Under the pieces are notes generated by a model that was not told the origin of the DNA, ran no database searches, and was given only the letters and a program-made list of their open reading frames with translations. A stretch of DNA of 64,000 nt from Mycolicibacterium arenosum. Its GTDB lineage: Bacteria; Actinomycetota; Actinomycetes; Mycobacteriales; Mycobacteriaceae. A program made the translations under genes and the position numbers. Shown here in pieces: positions 1 to 7,087 of this stretch (the stretch's first letter is position 1; every line of letters starts with the position of its first letter). Location: assembly GCF_024320865.1 (NCBI RefSeq), contig NZ_JANDBD010000014.1, positions 1 to 64,000 of the forward strand, given 5' to 3'.

Positions 1-48
1 CCCAGCCGAAACAGCCGACGTCAGCACACATAAACGCTAAGCCTCGTG

Positions 49-117
49 CCCCAGATTCAATGAGAAAGACACGCACTTACCCCAGATTCAATGAGAATGC
101 CCCAGAATCAATGAGAA
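49..117. repeat. Three direct copies of an 18-bp repeat (possible IS end)
   Basis: CCCCAGATTCAATGAGAA occurs at 49-66 and 80-97, and with one mismatch (CCCCAGAATCAATGAGAA) at 100-117, all in the same orientation. Several short same-direction repeats at one end are typical of IS21-family elements, whose ends run TG...CA. A TG-starting end can be read on the minus strand from about position 123. The transposase genes would lie left of the window. The repeats are seen directly; the IS assignment is inference. Bases 118-240 hold no gene that I can support. Confidence 0.5.
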
Positions 118-240
118 CGGACATCCGCTCAGCGCGCTCGCTGACCACGCTCTCGCACAACTCCCACCGGGCCTCAATTCGTCACTGTGACGTTTTGAGG
201 TAACCCGGCTGGACCCTGAAAATCCCTTTCCAACAACCGC

Positions 241-1908
241 TCAGCTATGGCCTGCGCCCGGCCGATCGCCGGCAGGCCCTTCCTCGAGGCTGCGATCCGT
301 CGCGGCATCGTTCGCCCCGCGTTCCGTGGTGTGAGGTCCGGCATCGTCGGCAACCTGGTCGGCCAGTTCCAACCCCGCGCCCGCGTAGACGTTGAAGGCG
401 ATGTCGACACCGTGCTCCATGGCCCACTGCACCTCGTCGTCGTATCGGGCGACCGCGGCGACCCGTCCACTGAACCCGGACTCGCGCAGGCATTCCAGGG
501 CCGTGACGTTCGCACCGTGACGCGGCGTGGCCAACACGGCGATGCGGATCGACTCCGAGTGCCGCATCTGGTTCCAGAAATCCAGATCGGTGGCATCTCC
601 TTCGATGACGCGATGGCCCTCGGCGGCGAGACGTTGGATCCGGGGTCCGTCGTAGTCGACACCGACCACGCGAAGCCCGTAGTGATCGGTCAACCGCCGG
701 TATGCGGCGAAGCCGACCCGTCCCATGCCGATCACCACGACCTCGGCGTCGCCGGCGTCCGCGGGGCGTTCCTCCGGGTGCAGCGATCGTTCGTCCTGCT
801 CGGGTAGTCGCGCCGCGATCTTCTCCACCATCAGATGTCCTCGCCCGTTGACGAGCGCCGACACGACGAAGCTCAAGGCCACGGCGATCGACATCTCGAC
901 CAGCCAGGCCTCCCCCAGCAGGCCGGCCGACACCCCGACGGAGACGACGATCAAGCCGAATTCGGAGTAGTTCATCAGGCCCAGTCCGGCCAGCAGGGCC
1001 GTGCGATACCGCAACCTCATGCGGGACAGGAGCAGGACGTACCAGGCCGCCTTGAACGGCAGTAGCACGACCATCAGCAGGGCAACGCCGATGGTGGGCA
1101 GATCCGGCAGCCCGGTCAGGCCGATGGACACGAAGAACCCGACGAGCAGCAGTTCCTTGATGTGAAACAGCGACCGTGCGAGTTCGGAGGAGGCCGGATG
1201 CGACGCCAGGAGGACACCCATGATCAGGGCGCCGAGGTCTCCCTTGAGCCCGAGCGCCGTGAACAGGGCGTACCCGGGCACCAGCGCCATCACGATGCCG
1301 AACAGCGACTGCATCTCGCCGTGGCCCAGCCGGCTCCACACCCTGCGCAGGACGCGCGTCAGCGGCCACAGGCCCACCAGCGCCAGCGCCCACGGGCTGG
1401 GCAGGTGACCACTGGTGGCGGTCAGGAACACCACCGCGATGATGTCCTGCATGACCAGGATGCCGACCGCCACCCGGCCGTAGAGCGCGTGCGTCTCGCC
1501 CCGCTCCTCGAGGACCTTGACCACGAACACCGTGCTGGAGAACGAGAGCGCGAAGGCCAGCAGGGCGATGGTCTGCACACTCTGCCCCGCCAGCATGGCC
1601 GTTCCGGCCACGGCCGCCAGCCACATCGCGACGCTTCCGAGAACGACGGTGACCACCATGTGCGTCGAGGTGGTCAGCCACACTTCGCGCCGCAGCAGGA
1701 TGCGAACGTTGAGTTTCAGGCCGATCGCGAACAGCAGCAGCGTCACGCCCAGATCCGCCAACACGTCCAGTTGCGGCACATCCCCCACGTCGAGGGCGTT
1801 TATGACGAATCCCGCCGCCAGGAAGCCGACGAGCGGGGGTAGTCGGACGGCCATGGCGAGGCCGCCGAGACCGAAGGTGATGACGAGATATACGGCGACA
1901 ACTGTCAC
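241..1908 (-). CDS. CPA2-family cation:proton antiporter with RCK (TrkA-N) domain
   Basis: A 555-residue KefB/KefC-type antiporter that would exchange monovalent cations (K+ or Na+) for protons across the cytoplasmic membrane. About the first 370 residues are hydrophobic Na+/H+ exchanger helices. From about residue 400 a Rossmann nucleotide-binding domain begins, with a GMGRVG motif as in TrkA-N. I chose the GTG at 1908 because an AGGGGAG ribosome site lies 5 nt upstream. An upstream GTG at 1962 and an ATG at 1950 are open but lack such a site. It lies downstream of the DUF2267 gene on the same strand, 276 bp away, and may share its transcript. The ion and the gating ligand cannot be told from sequence. 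Confidence 0.88.
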   Translation of the reverse strand: MTVVAVYLVITFGLGGLAMAVRLPPLVGFLAAGFVINALDVGDVPQLDVLADLGVTLLLFAIGLKLNVRILLRREVWLTTSTHMVVTVVLGSVAMWLAAVAGTAMLAGQSVQTIALLAFALSFSSTVFVVKVLEERGETHALYGRVAVGILVMQDIIAVVFLTATSGHLPSPWALALVGLWPLTRVLRRVWSRLGHGEMQSLFGIVMALVPGYALFTALGLKGDLGALIMGVLLASHPASSELARSLFHIKELLLVGFFVSIGLTGLPDLPTIGVALLMVVLLPFKAAWYVLLLSRMRLRYRTALLAGLGLMNYSEFGLIVVSVGVSAGLLGEAWLVEMSIAVALSFVVSALVNGRGHLMVEKIAARLPEQDERSLHPEERPADAGDAEVVVIGMGRVGFAAYRRLTDHYGLRVVGVDYDGPRIQRLAAEGHRVIEGDATDLDFWNQMRHSESIRIAVLATPRHGANVTALECLRESGFSGRVAAVARYDDEVQWAMEHGVDIAFNVYAGAGLELADQVADDAGPHTTERGANDAATDRSLEEGPAGDRPGAGHS

Positions 1909-2129
1909 GCGGTCTCCCCTCCTCGTGAGTGCGGACACGGTCGCAGCCATCGCCGAGATCACCGATGGGCTGTGAAGTCATCTAAGTGTCCCTGTAAGCG
2001 CCGGATTTCTCTGCGCAGCGCCTTCAGCCCCACACGCGAACCCGATCTCGCGGCGCCACCCCCACCACTCCCCGTGCGGCTCCGGTTACGTCACCGTGAC
2101 GCAACGGTTATCGGCGATTCTCCCATTTC

Positions 2130-2177
2130 CTATGCTGCACAACGGTTCTCGAGAATGACCTTGTCGGCTGTGTGGTC
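2130..2177 (-). pseudogene. 3' remnant of a second quinone oxidoreductase gene
   Basis: On the minus strand this stretch reads DHTADKVILENRCAA then stop, closely matching the last residues of the intact quinone oxidoreductase that ends at 4735 (...GKVILENHCVAT). The nucleotides match as well, for example GGTTCTCGAG in both. No matching upstream coding sequence is present, because the DUF2267 gene ends at 2185. The simplest reading is a decayed or transposed copy of the 3' end. The remaining bases of 1909-2184 hold nothing that I recognise. Confidence 0.55.
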
Positions 2178-2184
2178 TGCAGTG

Positions 2185-2616
2185 CTACTGCCGAGCGTGC
2201 AACAACGCCCGAACATCGCCGGGTAGGTGACCGAGCGTCTTCGCCATCAGCGCCTCGGGCAGGAGGCGACCCACTGCAGCGGTTGTGGCCGCGGCTGCCT
2301 TGGCAACGTCCTGCACCGAGATGCTCGCCTCGTGAGCGAAGCGGGCGGCGTACTCCTCGGCGTTGTATTTCAGGGGCACCGCACTCGGATCCCAGTTCTC
2401 GTAGAAAACACCCCTGACCAGGTCGGGCAACTGGGCCGCGAAGTGGGCCGCCGCGTCCACGGTCAGCCGGTCGCGCAGCGTGTGCAGCCACGCTCGCAGC
2501 ACGCCGTAGGCGAAATCCCTGTCGTCAGTATCGAATTCTCTGGCCACCTCATTGACCCAGAGGTGCGTCGCGTGAAACGCGTGCTCCACTGACGAGACCT
2601 TCGATTGTGCAACCAT
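2185..2616 (-). CDS. DUF2267 domain protein
   Basis: A soluble 143-residue protein of unknown function spanning one DUF2267 domain. Family hallmarks are visible in the middle: an AYGVLRAWLHTLRDRL helix followed by AAQLPDLVRGVFYENW. The start ATG at 2616 follows GAGGAGG with 6 nt spacing. DUF2267 proteins in actinobacteria often lie among stress genes, and this one sits between an antiporter and an Rv2629-like gene. A DosR-box-like site lies 53 nt upstream of the start (2669-2683). No catalytic motif is recognised and I assign no biochemical role. Confidence 0.85.
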   Translation of the reverse strand: MVAQSKVSSVEHAFHATHLWVNEVAREFDTDDRDFAYGVLRAWLHTLRDRLTVDAAAHFAAQLPDLVRGVFYENWDPSAVPLKYNAEEYAARFAHEASISVQDVAKAAAATTAAVGRLLPEALMAKTLGHLPGDVRALLHARQ

Positions 2617-2668
2617 GTCCGCCTCCTCGTATCCGTCGTCATCACACCGCAGCCGCCGGTGTCCGGAC

Positions 2669-2683
2669 AGGGCCAGAGGTCAC
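2669..2683 (+). promoter_or_regulatory. DosR-box-like site upstream of the DUF2267 gene
   Basis: AGGGCCAGAGGTCAC matches 10 of the 12 fixed positions of the published DosR consensus GGGACTTNNGNCCCT read in reverse complement. It lies 53 nt upstream of the DUF2267 start codon. Two close relatives of this 15-mer lie at 4361-4375 and 4657-4671, also ahead of neighbouring genes. Binding is inferred. Confidence 0.45.
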
Positions 2684-2723
2684 CATTCGGGTCGGACGAC
2701 ACCGATCAGCCGTCTCGGCGTTA

Positions 2724-3176
2724 TCAACGCTCAGAGCGGGTCAGAGCCCCGCTCGCCGCATTCTTCCTCTCGCCGACCCACCCGACCCAGCACAGGTAGG
2801 CGCCCACCAGCGCCGTGATGACCATCCCGACTCGCCACCACCCGCCGGAACCCAGCAACGAGGTCGCCACCGTCAGCGACGACAGCGGGACCGCCAGCAG
2901 CATCACGCCTTTCAGCACGGTTAGCCAGCCGAGCACCGACACGACGATCTCCGCCGGGCCGTTCCACTCCTGGTGCAGTGCGGTCACCACCAAGCCGACC
3001 AACAGCACCACGGCGCCGGTCACCCAGGTGAATGCCGACGATGCATCGAAGTCCGCGACCAGACGTTCCATGTCCCCGGCGCGCACCAGCGCGGTGACGG
3101 TGACGATGACGAGATACGGCCCCATCACTCTTGCCAGCGTTCTCGTCCGCTGTCCGGACCCGAGTGAAGAATTCAT
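2724..3176 (-). CDS. Small four-helix membrane protein
   Basis: A 150-residue hydrophobic protein with four predicted transmembrane segments, roughly at residues 15-30, 48-66, 78-97 and 115-135, and a charged C-terminus. The ATG at 3176 is preceded by GGAGG; a GTG directly before it is an alternative. It lies 29 bp downstream of the Rv2629-like gene on the same strand, so the two are probably co-transcribed and would share the DosR-box-like site at 4361-4375. I recognise no family and assign no function. Confidence 0.72.
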   Translation of the reverse strand: MNSSLGSGQRTRTLARVMGPYLVIVTVTALVRAGDMERLVADFDASSAFTWVTGAVVLLVGLVVTALHQEWNGPAEIVVSVLGWLTVLKGVMLLAVPLSSLTVATSLLGSGGWWRVGMVITALVGAYLCWVGWVGERKNAASGALTRSER

Positions 3177-3205
3177 CACGTTCCTCCGTCCTCTCGTGCC
3201 GCCTG

Positions 3206-4303
3206 TCACCCGCCGCCGGGGAAGTAACGCAATAGCGCTGCAACACCGTCTCTCGGCGACAGGCCGCTGCGGAGCGTGACCACTGTGGCGTCCACGGCGA
3301 GCGCCGCCATCGGCAGCACCTCGTCGGCTCGCCCGACGCCCACAACTGCCTGCACCAGCGCGCCGGCGTGAGGCGCGATCGTCCTCGGGCCCTTTCCCAT
3401 GACGACCATCGCGTCGTCCAGGTCGACGACGATCAGCGTGTCGACGTTGCCTGCGCGCAGCGCGCCGCACACCGCGAACATGCCCTCCACGGCCAGGCCC
3501 GACGCGCTCGCCTGCTCCTCGGTATACCTCTCGATCAAGCGAGTGGTCTCGGTGTGCGCGAAGCGATCGAACTCCGCGTCGAGCAGTTCGGTGATCTCCG
3601 CCTCGCGGACCCGATGCCCCTCAGCTCCGCCGTGTAACTGCACGACGCGCTCCGCCGCGCGAACCGGTAGTGCCGCCACCACGTCATGGCGCGGACGCAC
3701 CGCACCGGCCACGAACACGACCTCGGCGTTCGACCCGTCGATTACCGAGGTCAACCGGTCCGCGACCGCGCGAACGTTCATTCGTACCGCTTCTTCAGCC
3801 GTGTGCTGAAGATCGCCGTAGCCGTTCCACCCGGCAGTGGCTGGCTTGTGTACGGGAAACCCCTCCCCCTCCACCGATTCCGAGCGTGCGATGCCGTTCT
3901 GATGCGTCGTGAGATCTGCACCCCTCTCGTCGACCGCGGCGAACGTGTACGGGGGCCGTGCCACGCCGATGGTTGTGAGCGGCAGGATGTACGGGTAGTC
4001 GGAGACGCGCACCTCGGGGGCGGGCGGCACGTTGGGCACGTGCTCGTCGATCAGCACCCCATCGGCCGTGGCGATCACCACCCGGCCCCGACGGCCCACT
4101 GCCGGCGGGTTGTTCAGCATGGCGTTCTCGACCTCGGTGACGAGGTCGTCGTTCGCGCCGAGATCAACGAGTCGCGCGCGCACCGCATGCCAAGTCGTCT
4201 CGAATCTGAGGACGGCGTCCGATGAATCCCGTGAGTCGTCCAGGTACACCGAAGCGAAGGGCCCCGTTGCCGACGTCAGCTGGCGAAGGTTCTCGACGTT
4301 CAT
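3206..4303 (-). CDS. Rv2629-like protein (bacterial eRF1-like family)
   Basis: A 365-residue protein resembling the M. tuberculosis dormancy protein Rv2629, a member of the group with an eRF1-like core. The N-terminus has the expected ATGPFASVYLDDSRD segment. A GWNGYGDLQ stretch in the middle falls roughly where eRF1 proteins carry the GGQ loop; that correspondence is inference. The start MNVENLRQL at 4303 was chosen by similarity to the family, and the upstream ribosome site is weak. It probably forms an operon with the membrane protein ending at 2724. A DosR-box-like site lies 58 nt upstream, in keeping with Rv2629 belonging to the DosR regulon in M. tuberculosis. Confidence 0.75.
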   Translation of the reverse strand: MNVENLRQLTSATGPFASVYLDDSRDSSDAVLRFETTWHAVRARLVDLGANDDLVTEVENAMLNNPPAVGRRGRVVIATADGVLIDEHVPNVPPAPEVRVSDYPYILPLTTIGVARPPYTFAAVDERGADLTTHQNGIARSESVEGEGFPVHKPATAGWNGYGDLQHTAEEAVRMNVRAVADRLTSVIDGSNAEVVFVAGAVRPRHDVVAALPVRAAERVVQLHGGAEGHRVREAEITELLDAEFDRFAHTETTRLIERYTEEQASASGLAVEGMFAVCGALRAGNVDTLIVVDLDDAMVVMGKGPRTIAPHAGALVQAVVGVGRADEVLPMAALAVDATVVTLRSGLSPRDGVAALLRYFPGGG

Positions 4304-4360
4304 GTGTTCATCGTCGAGCCGAAGCCGCCGCGCCAGCAGGGCCGACCGCACTCGGCGTCA

Positions 4361-4375
4361 AGGACCTGCGGCCCT
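4361..4375 (-). promoter_or_regulatory. DosR-box-like site upstream of the Rv2629-like gene
   Basis: The plus strand reads AGGACCTGCGGCCCT, 10 of 12 fixed positions of GGGACTTNNGNCCCT. Its reverse complement, AGGGCCGCAGGTCCT, shares 14 of 15 bases with the site at 4657-4671. It lies 58 nt ahead of the Rv2629-like start, in the short gap after the 70-aa gene. Confidence 0.5.
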
Positions 4376-4379
4376 GTCT

Positions 4380-4592
4380 TCACTGCCAGCGGGCGTCCGC
4401 GGCGTCGTGGTCGGCATCCGCGACGGCGTGTCGAGCGCCGATGGTGACGTGCTCCCAGTAGCCGGGGCTGAACAGGTGGACGTCGGTGGCGCTCGTCACG
4501 GCCAACACGCCGCCGGCGTGGATGTCGTAACTGGCGGTGTCGGGAAACTCGACGTCGTCGTCGTGGTCACGCAGCTGCACCCACAGTGCCAT
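4380..4592 (-). CDS. Conserved-looking 70-residue protein
   Basis: A short acidic protein beginning MALWVQLRDHDDD and containing SPGYWEHVTIGARHAV. The start ATG at 4592 is well supported by AGAGGAG 8 nt upstream. It has no membrane segment, signal peptide or cysteine. The N-terminal half looks like a small beta-rich fold, but I recognise no family. It lies upstream of the Rv2629-like gene on the same strand with its own DosR-box-like site (4657-4671), so a role in the same hypoxia or stress response is likely but unproven. Confidence 0.68.
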   Translation of the reverse strand: MALWVQLRDHDDDVEFPDTASYDIHAGGVLAVTSATDVHLFSPGYWEHVTIGARHAVADADHDAADARWQ

Positions 4593-4656
4593 CGCCGATC
4601 TCCTCTCGCTCCGCACTCGCGCTCGCAATCCTGCCGACCCGGTGTCCGACGGCAAA

Positions 4657-4671
4657 AGGGCCGCAGGTCCA
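4657..4671 (+). promoter_or_regulatory. DosR-box-like site upstream of the 70-aa gene
   Basis: AGGGCCGCAGGTCCA lies 65 nt upstream of the ATG at 4592. It matches 10 of 12 fixed DosR consensus positions in reverse complement and is nearly identical to the reverse complement of the site at 4361-4375. Confidence 0.48.
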
Positions 4672-4734
4672 CAACACCATCGACCAAGTGCCGTAGCGGC
4701 GTCACCCGCCCGATTCACGGGCCGACACATCTAC

Positions 4735-5727
4735 TCACGTTGCCACACAATGGTTCTCGAGGATCACCTTGCCGACGGTGGCCTTCGATTCCAGGAGTCG
4801 ATGAGCGCGCGCCGCCTCCGGCATGGGCACGACGGTGTCGACCACCACCCGAACGGCGCCGGTGTCGAACAGCGGCAGTACGTCGCGCGTCACCCCGGCG
4901 ATGATGGCCGCCTTCTGGTCGGCCGGCCGCGCCCTCAGCATCGTCGCACTGACACTCGCACGCTTCGACATCAGAAGTCCGATATCGAGCGCGGCCGGCG
5001 TCGTGGATCCGCCGATGATCACCAGATGGCCGTCTGCAGAAAGACATTCGACGTTGCGCCCGAGGTAGTCCGCGCCGACCACGTCGAGAATCGCGTCGAC
5101 CCCGCGGCCGTCGGTCGCCGCCAGAGTGGCGGCCACGAAATCCTCCCCGCGGTAGTTGATCGCCGTGTGTGCGCCCAGTTCCAGGCCCGCCCGCACCTTG
5201 GCATCACTGCCCGCGGTGGTGATGACGCGCGCTCCGATCGCCACCGCCCACTGGATGGCGAACGTGCCGATGCCGCCGCCAGCACCGTGGATGAGCACCG
5301 TGCGGCCCGACGTGAGACCGGCGATCATCGCGAGATTCGAGTACACCGTCGCCGCCACCTCGGGGACGGCGGCGGCCTCGACCATGGTCAAACCAGCGGG
5401 GATCGGCATGACCTGAGCGGCGGGGACCACGACCTCGTCGGCGTACCCGCCGCCGTCGAGCAGTGCACACACCCGATCTCCCGGTGACCACTCCGTCACG
5501 CCGGCACCGACGGCGGTGATCGTCCCGCTGCATTCCAGGCCCAGCGGACGGGGCGCCCATGCGGGTACCGGGTAGTGCCCACGCCGTTGCAGGAGATCCG
5601 CGTTGTTGACGCCCGCGGCCGCCACGGCGATCACCACCTCGTCGGGGCGGGGCTGCACCGGTTCCACCGCGGCCCAGTGCAGCACCTCCGGTGGGCCGGG
5701 ACTGTCGAACAGCACCGCCGAGGTCAT
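4735..5727 (-). CDS. NAD(P)H:quinone oxidoreductase (zinc-free MDR, PIG3-like)
   Basis: A 330-residue medium-chain reductase expected to transfer hydride from NADPH to quinones or related carbonyls in the cytosol. The N-terminal GroES-like part has NNADLLQRRGHYP. The nucleotide-binding part has HGAGGGIGTFAIQ near residue 147, and the segment GADYLGRNVECL is typical of the PIG3 branch. Zinc-binding cysteines are absent, as expected. The ATG at 5727 overlaps the ancestral TGA of the upstream SRPBCC-like gene as ATGA, so the two were translationally coupled. A 4-bp duplication upstream now leaves the upstream frame running into this gene without a stop. Confidence 0.88.
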   Translation of the reverse strand: MTSAVLFDSPGPPEVLHWAAVEPVQPRPDEVVIAVAAAGVNNADLLQRRGHYPVPAWAPRPLGLECSGTITAVGAGVTEWSPGDRVCALLDGGGYADEVVVPAAQVMPIPAGLTMVEAAAVPEVAATVYSNLAMIAGLTSGRTVLIHGAGGGIGTFAIQWAVAIGARVITTAGSDAKVRAGLELGAHTAINYRGEDFVAATLAATDGRGVDAILDVVGADYLGRNVECLSADGHLVIIGGSTTPAALDIGLLMSKRASVSATMLRARPADQKAAIIAGVTRDVLPLFDTGAVRVVVDTVVPMPEAARAHRLLESKATVGKVILENHCVAT

Positions 5728-6288
5728 CGCACCGACGCCGGGACGTGTGCCGCAGCCCAGCGGGCGATGCTCTGCGCGTACAGCGGTGTCTCGACGGCGC
5801 AGTGCCGCCCCGACGCCTCCCTCCTGCCGAGCCGCCGCCGCCTCCTCGAACGACTGCCCCTGCGCCGCGATGAAGGCGAGGAAGTCCTCGGTGGGATGCG
5901 ACGTCACCGTGTTGGTGTAGCGGCACCACTCGCCGTCGAGCTGCTCCATGCGCAGCTCCCAGATGACCTGTGTCGTCGTCCATCCCGCCGGGGTCAGGAT
6001 GTCCGACAGCGACACCATCCTGCAGTAGTGCGCCTCGGCCACCTCGAAGCGGTACTGCTGCACCACGAGTCCCGTGCCGATCATCTCGACGTTGATCGAC
6101 ATCGGCGTGCCGTCGTCGTCAACGGTGTAGCCGGCCGCCTTGTGGTCCCCCGGCGCACAGCGTTGGTATTCATGTGTCGGAAGGGTTTTCAGCCACTCGG
6201 CGATGTCGACGTGATCGAACGACATCTCCAGGTCGGCGGTGACGACCGCGTGTGAGAGAACCAGATCCTTGCGAATTGCCGTAGTCAT
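5724..6288 (-). pseudogene. SRPBCC-like gene with a C-terminal frameshift
   Basis: The frame starting at ATG 6288 encodes a polyketide cyclase/SRPBCC-like protein (MTTAIRKDLVLSHAVV...). Near residue 155 it meets GGAGGGAG (plus strand CTCCCTCC, 5817-5824), a tandem duplication of 4 bp. After this point the +1 frame gives a sensible C-terminus (EASGRHCAVETPLYAQSIAR...) ending in a TGA that overlaps the next gene's ATG. In the frame as sequenced there is no stop, and translation would continue in frame through the quinone oxidoreductase to give a 517-residue fusion. Removing 4 bp restores a 186-residue protein. It may be a real mutation or a sequence error. The ligand is unknown. Confidence 0.75.
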
Positions 6289-6374
6289 GCCACCAGGATG
6301 TCGGTGCCGGGTCGGCCCGCACCATGCCGCTGCCCCGACTCGAGGGGTAGTGCTATCCCCCGGGGTGAACCCGA

Positions 6375-6956
6375 TCAGGACACGGCGAACCGCATCACGG
6401 CCTGCCGGTTGCCCTGCTTGATCTTGCCCATCCGGTTGACGACTTCCAGCTTCCAGCCGGGCCCATCGCGAAAGGCCCGTGCGACGACACACGCGTTGTC
6501 CTTACCGAGCAGGCTGGGCCAGATGTCGGCGACCTGGTCGACGCTACCGCCGGTGGCGTCGTAGACCTTGAACGAGACGTTGTTGGCCTTATCGAACGAA
6601 CTGCCCTTCTTGAAGGCCGCCGCGATGAAGACGATGGCGGTGATGCCCGCGGGAACACGAGCGAAGTCCACCGTCACCGTCTCGTCGTCACCCTCCTTCG
6701 CCCCGGTCTGCTCGTCGCCGGAGTGGAGAACCGAGCCGTCGCCGAACGGATCGACGCTGTCCAGTCCCGCGAACCGAACCGGGTCGCCGTCCTGCATCAG
6801 GATCGCGATCAGGTCGAGGTCCACGCCGCGCTTGCGGCGCGCAATGCCCGCGAATCCGCCCGACGATCCCGAGGTCGGGTCCCACGACACGCCTATCACC
6901 AGGTGGGTGATTCCGTTCAGGTCGGCCGGGTCGTCGCTCTTGTTCAGCGTGATCAT
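6375..6956 (-). CDS. TerD-family stress protein
   Basis: A 193-residue TerD-type protein, close to the usual 190-200. Visible family features are the opening ITLNKSDDPADLNGITHLVI, the GVDLDL motif with calcium-binding acidic residues, and the DGSVLHSGDEQTG and GDDETVTVDF segments. TerD proteins bind calcium and are linked to tellurite and general stress tolerance; the exact activity is unsettled. The ATG at 6956 fits the family start, with GGAG about 11 nt upstream. There are no other ter genes beside it, so it is a stand-alone copy, divergent from the MFS gene. Confidence 0.87.
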   Translation of the reverse strand: MITLNKSDDPADLNGITHLVIGVSWDPTSGSSGGFAGIARRKRGVDLDLIAILMQDGDPVRFAGLDSVDPFGDGSVLHSGDEQTGAKEGDDETVTVDFARVPAGITAIVFIAAAFKKGSSFDKANNVSFKVYDATGGSVDQVADIWPSLLGKDNACVVARAFRDGPGWKLEVVNRMGKIKQGNRQAVMRFAVS

Positions 6957-7087
6957 GTGCTTCCCGCTCCAATCCGTGTACTGCTCGACACTAACCGAAC
7001 TCGATAGCTGGTTCCGGGTGTTCGCGGCCGCCGCCGGGCTCGCCGAAGCCGTTGCATAGGCTAAGGACCAGTCGACGAAGGAGCCCC

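Noticed and set aside
1909..2184. A further DosR-type site upstream of the antiporter
   Set aside because: The best candidate, around AGTGTCCCT, matches only one half of the consensus.
4735..6288. A genuine SRPBCC-quinone oxidoreductase fusion enzyme
   Set aside because: The linker region reads as nonsense in the fused frame, while the +1 frame gives a family-like C-terminus with an ATGA overlap, so a frameshift is the better explanation.
6289..6374. Possible 17-bp palindrome GGGGTAGTGCTATCCCC as an operator or DosR box
   Set aside because: Only the outer GGGG/CCCC pair; inner bases mismatch, and the length does not fit the 15-bp DosR layout.
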